From: Paenibacillus sp. EZ-K15
Lineage (GTDB): Bacteria > Bacillota > Bacilli > Paenibacillales > Paenibacillaceae
DNA: 64,000 bases
Assembly: GCF_002573715.1 (NCBI RefSeq)
Contig: NZ_PDHM01000024.1
Location: forward strand, 161,726 to 225,725
Reading direction: 5' to 3'
Shown here: positions 42,853 to 50,850 of the stretch, piece after piece
Layout: every line of letters starts with the position of its first letter
Position numbering within the stretch: position 1 is the first letter of the stretch
The notes under the pieces: generated by a model
The model's database searches: none
What the model saw: only the letters and a program-made list of their open reading frames with translations
Told to the model about the DNA's origin: nothing
Program-made: the position numbers and the translations under genes

Positions 42853-43710
42853 CTAATTTCCGTTGGAACGGAATCGTTGCAGGAAGCTCTGCAGCCGCTC
42901 GCTCTGGGGATTATCGAATATCTCCTCCGGCGGGCCCTGCTCAACGATCCTTCCGTCGGCTCCGAATATGACCCGGTCCGCGATTTCCTTCGCGAAATCC
43001 ATCTCATGTGTAATCAGCATCATAGCCATTTCGCCTTCATCCGCGATTTCCCGGATGACCTCCAGCACCTCGCCGACCAGCTCCGGATCAAGAGCCGAGG
43101 TGACCTCGTCAAACACCATCACCTTTGGTCGCATGACCAGCGCTCTGGCAATGGCAACCCGCTGCTTCTGACCCCCGGACAGATTGGACGGATACATCTT
43201 CAGCTTGTCGGCCAAACCGACCTTGCCCAGCATGGAGACGGCCCGCTCCTCCGCCTCCTCTTTGGATAAACCCAGCACCTTGCGCGGGGCCTCCGTCACA
43301 TTGCGAAGAACATTCATGTGCGGGAACAGATTAAAATGCTGGAAGATCATGCCTACTTTGCATCGCATCCGGTGCAAATGCTTTTCGCTGGCCCGAACCA
43401 GCTTCCCTTTCTCTTCCATATGCCAGAGCAGCTCGCCATCAACCTCGATGGTTCCTTCGGTGGGTTCTTCCAGCGTCATCAGCATCCGGCCCATCGTCGT
43501 TTTGCCCGATCCGCTCGGACCGATCACAGCCACCTTTTCTCCCGGCTGCATCTCCAGATCGATGCCCTTAAGCACCTGGAGATCACCAAACGACTTGGTC
43601 ACGCCCGTATATTTCACAATCGGCTTGGTACCCGCAGCGGTAGCAGGATTGTTCTCCTGCTGCGACACCTTCGACGCTTCCGCTTGCTCATCGATCACAA
43701 CGGCATTCAA
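42853..43710 (-). CDS. ehuA: Ectoine/hydroxyectoine ABC transporter ATP-binding protein
   Basis: 285-residue polar-amino-acid-type ABC ATPase: Walker A GPSGSGKTT, IFQHFNLFPHMNVLRNV, signature LSGGQKQR, Walker B VMVFDEVTSALD. The insertion WHMEEKGKLVRASEKHLHRMRCK between Walker A and the Q-loop is the feature of EhuA. A non-conserved 35-residue N-terminal extension precedes the domain. Start is TTG at 43710 with AAGGAGG seven bases upstream; a GTG at 43734 would overlap ehuD. Confidence 0.93.
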   Translation of the reverse strand: MNAVVIDEQAEASKVSQQENNPATAAGTKPIVKYTGVTKSFGDLQVLKGIDLEMQPGEKVAVIGPSGSGKTTMGRMLMTLEEPTEGTIEVDGELLWHMEEKGKLVRASEKHLHRMRCKVGMIFQHFNLFPHMNVLRNVTEAPRKVLGLSKEEAEERAVSMLGKVGLADKLKMYPSNLSGGQKQRVAIARALVMRPKVMVFDEVTSALDPELVGEVLEVIREIADEGEMAMMLITHEMDFAKEIADRVIFGADGRIVEQGPPEEIFDNPQSERLQSFLQRFRSNGN

Positions 43711-43723
43711 TAGACTCCCTCCT

Positions 43724-44386
43724 TTATTTTCCACGCTGCAGATTCATGCGTTTTTCCAGCCTTTGCACAAGCAAAGATGCGATATAACTGATGATCAGGA
43801 ACAGAATCCCGACCAGCGTATACGGTTCAAATGCACGGAACGACTGCGACACGATATTTTTGGCCGTCAGCATCATCTCCACCAGCGTGATGGCGCATAG
43901 AATCGGCGTTTCTTTAAACATGACAATTAAATAATTGCCCAGTACCGGAATGATTGGCGGCACCGCTTGCGGCAGGATAATACTTCGCCAGGTTTGGGCT
44001 TTCGTGTAATTCAGTGCTGTCGCAGCCTCCCATTGTCCCTTCGGCACTCCCTCGATTCCGGAACGATACACCTCGGACAGATAGGTGCTGTAATGCAGCC
44101 CGAGACCGATGACCCCGGCATAGAAGGCCGGAATGGAAATTCCCGTTAGGAGCGGCAGACTGTAATACAGGAAGAAGACCTGAACCAGCAGCGGTGTATT
44201 GCGAATAAATTCAATCATTCCTTTGGTTATAAGCGACAACAGCTTAAATCGGCTCCGCGTCGCAAAGGCAAGCAGCAATCCGATGATTAATGCCACCACG
44301 AAAGCGCAGATCGTCACCCATACCGTCATCTTTAACGCACTCAAGAGCTGCGGCAGGATATCCCACACATAGTTCCAGTCCCACAT
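43724..44386 (-). CDS. ehuD: Ectoine/hydroxyectoine ABC transporter permease EhuD
   Basis: 220-residue amino-acid-type permease with about five helices and the HisM/HisQ loop VPKGQWEAATALNYTKAQTWRSIILPQAVPP that contacts the ATPase. ATG at 44386 follows GGGGAGG, two bases after the ehuC stop. Pairs with EhuC. Confidence 0.93.
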   Translation of the reverse strand: MWDWNYVWDILPQLLSALKMTVWVTICAFVVALIIGLLLAFATRSRFKLLSLITKGMIEFIRNTPLLVQVFFLYYSLPLLTGISIPAFYAGVIGLGLHYSTYLSEVYRSGIEGVPKGQWEAATALNYTKAQTWRSIILPQAVPPIIPVLGNYLIVMFKETPILCAITLVEMMLTAKNIVSQSFRAFEPYTLVGILFLIISYIASLLVQRLEKRMNLQRGK

Positions 44387-44388
44387 GA

Positions 44389-45042
44389 CTATAACCTCCC
44401 CGCTGTCCATTTACGCTCCAGCAGACGAACTGCCAGCGATACGAGCGTAGCAATGACAAAATACATGAGGAGCAGCAGTACCAGAATCTCGGTCGTCCAG
44501 GAGATGTAATTGTTGCGGAGCACCATCGCCTGATACGTTAAATCCGCCATCGTGATGAAATAAACCAGTGAGGTGGATTTGATGAGTTCCACAAGCTGAT
44601 TTCCGAAAGGGGGAAGCATTCGCAAGGAAGCTTGAGGCAATATAACATTCCACAGCCTTTGCCAAGGCTTCAGATTAAGCGCTAAAGCGGCTTCCCACTG
44701 TCCTTTCGGAACGGCCAGCACAGCGCTTCGGACGATCTCCGATCCGTATGCGCCGAAGTTCAGCCCGATCGCCAGGATGGCCGCCAGCATTTTCGGAAGC
44801 TCGATGCCGATGAACGGAAGAGCGAAATACAACCAAAACAGCTGCACCAGCAAGGAGGTTCCCCGAAAGACTTCCACGTACACGGCTGTCAATGTGCGAA
44901 TGATCCACAGCTTCGACAGTCGGCATAACCCGGCTGCAAAGGACATCACGACCGCAAGGATGGCTGAAAAGAAAGCAACCACAATCGTGATTTCCGCCCC
45001 TTTTAGCAGCGTAGGGAGAAAATCAATCCACGAATTCGGCAT
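44389..45042 (-). CDS. ehuC: Ectoine/hydroxyectoine ABC transporter permease EhuC
   Basis: 217-residue amino-acid-type permease, about five helices, with EVFRGTSLLVQLFWLYFALP and the loop VPKGQWEAALALNLKPWQRLWNVILPQA. The ATG is one base after the ehuB stop, which implies translational coupling. The QLFWLYFALPFIGIELP stretch fits EhuC. Confidence 0.93.
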   Translation of the reverse strand: MPNSWIDFLPTLLKGAEITIVVAFFSAILAVVMSFAAGLCRLSKLWIIRTLTAVYVEVFRGTSLLVQLFWLYFALPFIGIELPKMLAAILAIGLNFGAYGSEIVRSAVLAVPKGQWEAALALNLKPWQRLWNVILPQASLRMLPPFGNQLVELIKSTSLVYFITMADLTYQAMVLRNNYISWTTEILVLLLLMYFVIATLVSLAVRLLERKWTAGRL

Positions 45043-45043
45043 G

Positions 45044-45931
45044 CTATTCCCCGCAAAGCGCAGCAGCCGTCATTTCACCCGGAAGCTCTTCTTCTGTGAA
45101 TCCGAACTTCTGCAGAATGTCCAGCAGCTCGCCCGATTCCTTCATTTTTTGCAGCTCCGCATCATAAGCCTCCTGGAACTCGGTATCCGCTTGGCGGAAC
45201 GCCGTAGCTCCATAACCCCGAACGCTTTCTCCATCGATGACCGGCTGCTCGAAATCAGTTACACGTTCGATGTTGTCATCACTAGCCGAATCCAGCATCG
45301 CCTGCAGAGAGGGTCCCGTCATGGTAATCGCCTGTACCCGGTCTGCCTGAAGGGCGCTAATAGCCGAGGCCTGGTCGGGGACCTGTATGATCCGGTCCGA
45401 AGGAATGCCGGACTTCTCCATATAGCCGATTTCAACCGCGCCTGTCATGACGGCGACCTTAGCCTGGTCATGATTAGCAATATCCTCATAACTTCCGAGT
45501 CCCATCGGATTCCCTTGCTTCACCGCAATGGCTTCCCCGATGCTGTACTCCGGATTGGCAAACAATACGGCAGAGCAGCGGTCCGGATTAATGAACATGC
45601 CTGCGGTGATTAGATCAAACCGCTCGGCCTGCAGTCCGGCAACGAGTGAACCGAATTCCGTAAGCTCCCCCCTCATTTCCTTGATGCCAAGCCGCTCCAG
45701 AATAACCCGGGCAATCTCAACGGCTTCTCCCGTCAGCTCCCCGTTGGCCTCTTTATAGGCATAAGGCTTCTCATTCGCAAAACCTACGGTGATATACCCC
45801 TGCTCAATGGCGCGATCCAGCGTACTTCCTTTGTCGCCGCAAGCCGCAAGCAATACCACCATAATCACTGACAACATCAGCACAACCACTCTCTTCAAAA
45901 CCTTCCACAACCTTTCGTTATGACTTTGCAA
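45044..45931 (-). CDS. ehuB: Ectoine/hydroxyectoine substrate-binding lipoprotein EhuB
   Basis: 295 residues: lipoprotein signal (VLMLSVIMVVLLAAC, Cys31) and a family 3 periplasmic-binding fold of EhuB type (TVGFANEKPYAYKEANGELTGEAVEIA start, FGSLVAGLQAERFDLITAGMFINPDRC, YGATAFRQADTEF). It captures ectoines outside the cell. The start is uncertain: TTG at 45931 directly abuts AAGGA, so the N-terminus could be a few residues shorter. First structural gene of the operon, 265 bp downstream of the riboswitch terminator. Confidence 0.92.
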   Translation of the reverse strand: MQSHNERLWKVLKRVVVLMLSVIMVVLLAACGDKGSTLDRAIEQGYITVGFANEKPYAYKEANGELTGEAVEIARVILERLGIKEMRGELTEFGSLVAGLQAERFDLITAGMFINPDRCSAVLFANPEYSIGEAIAVKQGNPMGLGSYEDIANHDQAKVAVMTGAVEIGYMEKSGIPSDRIIQVPDQASAISALQADRVQAITMTGPSLQAMLDSASDDNIERVTDFEQPVIDGESVRGYGATAFRQADTEFQEAYDAELQKMKESGELLDILQKFGFTEEELPGEMTAAALCGE

Positions 45932-45963
45932 TCCTTACAAAATGGCATGTTGAAATTACCCTT

Positions 45964-45981
45964 GTTAACGCATATGTTAAC
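45964..45981. promoter_or_regulatory. Inverted repeat upstream of ehuB
   Basis: GTTAAC-GCATAT-GTTAAC palindrome, 33 bp before the ehuB start. It could be a second operator or part of an internal promoter. GTTAAC-14 bp-GGGTAA on the minus strand also resembles a sigma-B promoter weakly, but I cannot tell whether this organism has sigma-B. Confidence 0.4.
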
Positions 45982-46023
45982 TTGGATATAAGGACATTCA
46001 GACACCTTGCACGGGTCGGGGCT

Positions 46024-46098
46024 TCAGGGAAGATGATTCATCCATCTCCTTGCACGCTTAAACCCAATGCCATCTGACCGATTCAATTGGTTAAACAT
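46024..46098 (-). other. Possible 24-codon leader ORF in the ehu leader
   Basis: Minus-strand open frame between the riboswitch terminator and ehuB, starting MFNQLNRSDG and ending MNHLP. GAGGAGGGG precedes it with 12 bases between. It could be a leader peptide, but spacing is loose and no family is recognised. Confidence 0.25.
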
Positions 46099-46195
46099 TT
46101 GCAGGCCTTGCCCCTCCTCTTTAGCAGAATACAAAAAGACCACCAAACAGGGGATTTAGACATAGCTCCGCCAGCAGGGGGTCAAAAAATAGAGA

Positions 46196-46224
46196 AAAGG
46201 CCCCTAAGAGAATCAAGGGCCTTT
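46196..46224 (-). terminator. Riboswitch-linked intrinsic terminator
   Basis: Perfect AAAGGCCC/GGGCCTTT stem, then TTTTCTCTATTTTTT on the minus strand. It lies 27 bp after the c-di-AMP aptamer, the standard expression platform of an OFF switch. Confidence 0.9.
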
Positions 46225-46250
46225 GTTATGAACATCCATTATGTATAAAA

Positions 46251-46391
46251 GACCCATCCACTGCTGACGAGGTTAGCTGACGGACTCGGGTAAGATGGTA
46301 CCCTACACTCGTGATTCCAAGTGACTCGCCCCTGGTGAAACTGGTTCCCCCGCTTTCCGGAAAATGTATGCCGGAAACTAAGCGTGTGTCC
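46251..46391 (-). promoter_or_regulatory. c-di-AMP riboswitch (ydaO/yuaA type)
   Basis: The minus-strand RNA contains the conserved elements of the ydaO aptamer in order: ACGCTTAG with the CCGGA-flanked P2 helix, GCGGGGGAACCA, GGGGCGAGTC, a P-stem GTAGGGTA...TACCC, and CCGTCAGCTAACCTCGT. Closing GACACAC/GTGGATGGGTC sequences form P1. A sigma-A promoter lies immediately upstream and a terminator immediately downstream. Ligand binding is expected to favour termination and so lower ehu-ect expression when c-di-AMP is high. Assigned from remembered consensus; the match is very strong. Confidence 0.92.
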
Positions 46392-46420
46392 ATGATAAAG
46401 GGAAGTTCAGGAAAAGTCAA
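46392..46420 (-). promoter_or_regulatory. Sigma-A promoter of the riboswitch-ehu-ect transcript
   Basis: -35 TTGACT (46415-46420), 17-bp spacer, -10 TATCAT (46392-46397). Transcription would begin near 46385, at the 5' edge of the aptamer P1. Confidence 0.85.
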
Positions 46421-46780
46421 ACCCCTTTAACCGCTTTTTCTGGAAATTCAGACGCAGAAATGCCATTCTTCCGGGGTGTATGACAAGCTAGAAAAATGCC
46501 TCATTCAAGCCTGTCCCCCTACCGCACAGGAATTTTATTCCATACTCATTTTTCGCTATATAGCAGGCGTTTGCCATGCCTCCCTTACTCGTTCATGTGA
46601 TGGATAGTTTATGCCATGAATTAGACCAGAACAGTGGAAAGCTTCTACACTCCATCTGAACTAAAAAAAATTTTTGATTATCCATTAAAAACCCATTATG
46701 ACTCATTTACTTCTGGTTACGGGAGAGCTGGTGCCAGCATCATATATTAGCCGCTTTACGAAGCAATGAATGCACATCAA
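46421..46780. other. Gene-free interval
   Basis: About 360 bp between the ehu promoter and the SDR terminator. No ORF with a ribosome site, no further riboswitch and no repeat was found. Confidence 0.4.
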
Positions 46781-46805
46781 AAAACCCCGATAAGCGTCGG
46801 GGTTT
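46781..46805 (-). terminator. Intrinsic terminator of the SDR gene
   Basis: AAACCCCGA/TCGGGGTTT hairpin with a six-base loop and a T run on the minus strand, 13 bp after the SDR stop. Confidence 0.9.
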
Positions 46806-46817
46806 ATGGGGCATGGA

Positions 46818-47561
46818 TTATACGGCTGTATATCCGCCATCCACCAGCAAGCTCGTGCCTGTAATGAAGGATGCATCTTCACTGGCGAGGAACAACACGG
46901 CTTTGGCTACTTCTTCCGGCTGTCCCAAGCGACCCATCGGATGAAGGCCGACCAGGTGCTCGGTGATCGCTTCCGTTCTTCCCTTAATAAGCGGAGTATC
47001 GATGTATCCCGGGCATACGGCATTGACCCGGATCCCTTTTGTAGCATAATCCGCACCCATCGACTGGGTTAACAGCTTAACGCCTCCCTTAGCGGAAGCA
47101 TAGGCGGTAACACCCGCTTTTCCGACATGGCTATGGATCGAGCCGCAGTTTACGATCGCCCCTCCGGTTCCTTGGGATAGCATTTGTTGGATTACATATT
47201 TATCGCATAGGAACACCCCTGTAAGATTAATATCAATCGTTTTTTGCCAGTTGTCCATCGACAACTGATCAGCAGGGGCATCATGAGCAATGCCTGCATT
47301 AGCAAACAATACATCGACACGGCCAAAATGCTCAACCGTCTGCTTCACCATATTCGCAACTTCCTGTTCTTGGGTTACATCCGTCTTAACGAACAGCGTT
47401 TCAAAGCCTGCGCCTCTTAATTCATCCGAAACGGCCTGTCCCCGGTCCGAATAATCCGCAATAACAACCTTGGCTCCCTCTTCTACAAAAAGCCTTACTG
47501 CTGCTTCGCCGATCCCGCTGGCGCCTCCCGTCACAATGACAACCTTGGATTCAAATTTCAT
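46818..47561 (-). CDS. SDR-family oxidoreductase (FabG-like)
   Basis: 247-residue classical SDR: TGGASGIGEAA cofactor motif, NAGIAHDAPADQLS, catalytic Ser and YASAKGG, and the C-terminal ITGTSLLVDGGYTAV of glucose-1-dehydrogenase/FabG relatives. NAD(P)-dependent alcohol or keto-group chemistry; substrate unknown. ATG at 47561 follows AGGAGTGG; 47 in-frame upstream codons lack a start context. Separate from the flavin reductase gene by about 190 bp. Confidence 0.85.
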   Translation of the reverse strand: MKFESKVVIVTGGASGIGEAAVRLFVEEGAKVVIADYSDRGQAVSDELRGAGFETLFVKTDVTQEQEVANMVKQTVEHFGRVDVLFANAGIAHDAPADQLSMDNWQKTIDINLTGVFLCDKYVIQQMLSQGTGGAIVNCGSIHSHVGKAGVTAYASAKGGVKLLTQSMGADYATKGIRVNAVCPGYIDTPLIKGRTEAITEHLVGLHPMGRLGQPEEVAKAVLFLASEDASFITGTSLLVDGGYTAV

Positions 47562-47747
47562 TTGTCGACCACTCCTATATTGTGAATTCATCGTATCGGT
47601 TCCACATTCATGTAGAGTTAACATATTCCAGGCATGATATTCCACAAGCCCCGTTTCTTTCATGAACAACATACTATCGAATAACGGCATATGGACGCTC
47701 ACAACTTAATATTCGCTGCATCCTAACCTTATCCAGCCCGTCCGTTG

Positions 47748-48359
47748 TTATACAGGCCGCTCGATCGTAAACATCTCTCCCAATGAAGAATAGATGTTTC
47801 CCGCCATACGGCTCACAGGCTTCAATTTGGCAGCGTCAATCCGGCCTTGCTCGTAAAGCTCCTCCGCAACATGGAAGCGGACTACGCGGGCAATCAGCAG
47901 ATCAGCAGCAGGCAGCTGATCCGAGCCATTCAAAGTGACGACCTGCTCCAGCACGCATTCCATGCGAATCTTGCTCTCCAGAACGCCAGGAACTTTAACA
48001 ACCTCGCTATCGACCGGGGTTAAATGGGCTCGGTCAAGTTCACTCTCATGCGGGGGCAGGTTCGCCGCCGTTTCGTTCACGGCTTCAACGTTGTCTTCGT
48101 CCACGATGTGGATGACAAGCTCGCCGCTTTGCATGGCATTTCTTGCTGTATCCTTAGCCGTACCGTTCTTCCGCTGAACGGAAACGGACAGCAAGGGCGG
48201 ATTGCTGGAGAGAATGGAGAAATAACTGAACGGCGCCGCATTCAGCACACCGTCCTCCGATAATGTCGTAACAAAAGCGATCGGCCGCGGAACAACGCTC
48301 CCGATCAGCAGCTTGTAGGTGTCCCGTTCGCTTTGGGTATTCGGGTCAATGGATATCAC
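47748..48359 (-). CDS. Flavin reductase family protein (FMN-binding)
   Basis: 203 residues of the DIM6/NTAB flavin-reductase fold: GSVVPRPIAFVTTLSEDGVLNAAPFSYF (FMN-binding start) and NPPLLSVSVQRKNG. Probably binds FMN and reduces flavin or quinone. The start GTG at 48359 lies one base after the dioxygenase stop, preceded by GAGAGGGG, so it is translationally coupled to that gene. In this pairing it may supply reduced flavin or handle quinone products (inference). Confidence 0.83.
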   Translation of the reverse strand: MISIDPNTQSERDTYKLLIGSVVPRPIAFVTTLSEDGVLNAAPFSYFSILSSNPPLLSVSVQRKNGTAKDTARNAMQSGELVIHIVDEDNVEAVNETAANLPPHESELDRAHLTPVDSEVVKVPGVLESKIRMECVLEQVVTLNGSDQLPAADLLIARVVRFHVAEELYEQGRIDAAKLKPVSRMAGNIYSSLGEMFTIERPV

Positions 48360-48360
48360 T

Positions 48361-49308
48361 TCAGTTACCCCTCTCTTGTATTTTGGCTTGTATAGGCTCC
48401 AGACCTTCCTCAATACGGGCTCGCTCCGGTTCAAACCAGGCAGGAAGTTTCAATTGTTCCCCCAGTGAGTCCAGGTCTTCATCCACCGTAAATCCAGGCG
48501 GATCGGTTGCGATCTCAAACAAGATCCCCCCTCGTTCCCTGAAATATAACGATCTGAAATAGTTGCGGTTCTTAATATCCGTTGGTAAAAAGCCATGTTG
48601 TTTCACCCACTCTTGCCATGTAACGTGCTCACCATCATCTTGGGCCCGCCATGCGATATGATGGGTCGTTCCGGCACCTCCGGCTCCCAACGGGATATCC
48701 CGCATCGGTAAATCAATTACGTTGCCGAAGGGGCCTGCTGACTGAAACCGTGCATAGTTAACGTCCTCTCCCATGAAGGTCAGCCCCATTACCTGCTCCA
48801 GCGCTTTCTTCGTTTCCTTCCACTTGCTGCTGAACAGGACCGCACCGCCAAACCCCTTAATCGCTGTGTCCGGCGTCACATCGTCCACAGACCAACTGCT
48901 CTTCGGTCCGTCTTTCCGCTCGACCAGCTCCAGAGAAAGTCCATCGCGATCGGAGAACTGGAGATAATGTTCGTTAAAGCGGAATGCTTTCATGACAGGG
49001 ACGCCGAATCTCCGTAAACGCTGTTCCCAATAATGCAGGGCACCCGCAGGGACGGCAAAGGTTGTATATCCGACCTGTCCTCCTCCACGTAACCCTCTTC
49101 GCGAAGCTGAGGACGGAAAGAAGGTGATGATCGTCCCCGGATGTCCTTCTTCATCCCCAAAATACAAATGATAGATCTCGGGCGCATCATAATTCACCGT
49201 CTTCTTGACCATTCTGAGCCCAAGCACACCTGTATAAAAATCAACATTCTTCTGCGGGTCCTGCGCATAAGCGGTAATATGATGAATGCCTGCCGTTTGT
49301 AATGCCAT
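48361..49308 (-). CDS. mhqO: Ring-cleaving dioxygenase (MhqO-like, glyoxalase fold)
   Basis: 315 residues with two glyoxalase/VOC modules (about 5-130 and 150-300): GIHHITAYAQDPQKNVDFYTGVLG, VNYDAPEIYHLYFGDEEGHPGT, THHIAWRAQDDGEH, RNYFRSLYFRERGGILFEIATDPPGF. Metal-ligand histidines are in HHI and THHIAW and glutamate in LFEIA. Resembles B. subtilis MhqO/MhqA, which act on hydroquinones and catechols. The ATG at 49308 follows GAGGAGG. The flavin reductase forms a tight two-gene operon with it. A MarR-type palindrome lies about 100 bp upstream. Confidence 0.85.
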   Translation of the reverse strand: MALQTAGIHHITAYAQDPQKNVDFYTGVLGLRMVKKTVNYDAPEIYHLYFGDEEGHPGTIITFFPSSASRRGLRGGGQVGYTTFAVPAGALHYWEQRLRRFGVPVMKAFRFNEHYLQFSDRDGLSLELVERKDGPKSSWSVDDVTPDTAIKGFGGAVLFSSKWKETKKALEQVMGLTFMGEDVNYARFQSAGPFGNVIDLPMRDIPLGAGGAGTTHHIAWRAQDDGEHVTWQEWVKQHGFLPTDIKNRNYFRSLYFRERGGILFEIATDPPGFTVDEDLDSLGEQLKLPAWFEPERARIEEGLEPIQAKIQERGN

Positions 49309-49406
49309 ATCCATCGCCTCCTCATCGTTTCGTGTCGAAACCTTGTTCCGTTTCATGGTCCTGTTTTGCATGATTTATGAGTCGGTAAACAATCTTTAAT
49401 ATTAAT

Positions 49407-49422
49407 ATCTTTAATTTAAGAT
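49407..49422. promoter_or_regulatory. Candidate MarR-family operator upstream of mhqO
   Basis: 16-bp palindrome ATCTTTAATTTAAGAT, with a second ATCTTTAAT half site at 49392-49400. It resembles the MhqR box ATCTCGAATTCGAGAT of B. subtilis, and lies where the mhqO promoter should be. Confidence 0.5.
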
Positions 49423-49472
49423 TATATATTTTTCATATCATTGTCAAGCGCCCCTTCAAACCTCGGACATAC

Positions 49473-49512
49473 AAAAAGCCGCCAAGAACGATTCCACGCT
49501 CTTAGGCGGCTT
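49473..49512 (-). terminator. Intrinsic terminator of the AI-2E family gene
   Basis: AGCCGCC/GGCGGCT stem with inner AAGA/TCTT pairing, then TTTTTGT on the minus strand, about 35 bp after the stop at 49548. Confidence 0.88.
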
Positions 49513-49547
49513 CAGTATACAGCTGCGGCTACATGTCTATCACCCGT

Positions 49548-50627
49548 CTATGCTTTTTGCCATTTTTCCTTAAAGAATAGCTGATAAACTCTCGTTACGA
49601 TAATCTTAATGATCATGTAAATCGGTACCACCAGCAGAACCCCTATAATTCCTCCGAGATCCTGTCCCACCAAAACCAGGATAATGATCGTAATGGGATG
49701 GATCGCCAGCTGTTTGCCAAAGATATACGGTCCAATCAGGTTATCCTGAATTTGCTGAGCTGCCAGAATGACAACAAGCGACCAGATCGCCGTCCCAGGG
49801 GATTGAATGAAGCCGATGATCACGATCGGGATCGAGGATAGAATAGCTCCGATAAATGGTATGAAATTCGCGATAACCGCCACGGTCGTCAGCAGTAATG
49901 CATAAGGAAGACCAATAATCAGGAAGCCGATATACATCAAGACACCCAGCGCCAGATTGACGAGCACTCGTCCAACGATGAACCCTTTGAGGGCATTGTT
50001 GATTTCATCCAGTACCGAAGCTCCCACTTCCTTGAAGCGGTTAGGCAAAAAGCTAACAATCATCTCTCCGAACTTCCCGCCTTCCTTCAGCATGTAATAC
50101 AGCAGGATCGGGAACGTAAATAAAACGATGGCAAAGTTCGACACGAACGAGAACAGGTTCATAATATAATTCGTCAGGAACGTGAAGCCTTGATTCAAAT
50201 AATCGGTTAATTGGGTAAGTGGGTTAGAATCCTCCGGAAATATCTCCTTAAAGAGCCCGTTATTTTCCCACTCCTGCAGCTGTTCACCTAAGGCAGCAAA
50301 TAATGCGGGCGCATTCTCCACAAGAGCAATGATCTGATCCCGCAGGGATGGCCATACCCCAATAATAAAACCTGTAAGTATGCCTGCAAACACGACATAT
50401 AGGAGCAGGATGGCCAGCGAGCGATTTAGCTTGCGCTTTTCGAGAAGATCAACCAGCGGCCTGAGCAGGTAATAGAAGAATCCTGACAGCATCAGCGGCA
50501 CGAGGATGATCGAGAAGAACGAAAGTACCGGTCTGAATATAAAATCCACCAGCGATCCCAAATAAATAATAATGAGGACCAGAATCACGGCGAGACATAA
50601 TTTGAAAAACTTGTTCATTTTCAGCAA
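49548..50627 (-). CDS. AI-2E family transporter (UPF0118 membrane protein)
   Basis: 359 residues, about eight membrane segments of the AI-2E/YdiK/TqsA family: LMLSGFFYYLLRPLVDLLEKRK in the first third, KGFIVGRVLVNLALGVLMYIGF, GLPYALLLTTVAVIANFIPFIGAILSSIP, and LIGPYIFGKQLAIHP. Family members export autoinducer-2 or act as Na/Li-proton antiporters; which applies here cannot be seen. Start is probably TTG at 50627 with AGAAGGGG eight bases upstream; an ATG three codons later is too far from it. Monocistronic. Confidence 0.83.
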   Translation of the reverse strand: MLKMNKFFKLCLAVILVLIIIYLGSLVDFIFRPVLSFFSIILVPLMLSGFFYYLLRPLVDLLEKRKLNRSLAILLLYVVFAGILTGFIIGVWPSLRDQIIALVENAPALFAALGEQLQEWENNGLFKEIFPEDSNPLTQLTDYLNQGFTFLTNYIMNLFSFVSNFAIVLFTFPILLYYMLKEGGKFGEMIVSFLPNRFKEVGASVLDEINNALKGFIVGRVLVNLALGVLMYIGFLIIGLPYALLLTTVAVIANFIPFIGAILSSIPIVIIGFIQSPGTAIWSLVVILAAQQIQDNLIGPYIFGKQLAIHPITIIILVLVGQDLGGIIGVLLVVPIYMIIKIIVTRVYQLFFKEKWQKA

Positions 50628-50850
50628 AAAGCATGCCCCTTCTCCTATTTTTTCCACCATCGTATCATGACAATGTGTGCATATACAAATCGCTTGCGTC
50701 TGCACTGGTATAGGATGCCGGATTGTAGCGCCCTCGCTTTTATAACCATTCCGTTCACTTCATCCTGCGGATATATACTTCTCCTAACGCCTCACGTATA
50801 ATATGAAGGGTTGCAAGGGCAAGGATATACTTTAGGAGGATATTATAAAC

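Noticed and set aside
45900..45985. Sigma-B promoter for ehuB
   Set aside because: Only a partial match to the -35 element, and the presence of sigma-B in this organism is unknown.
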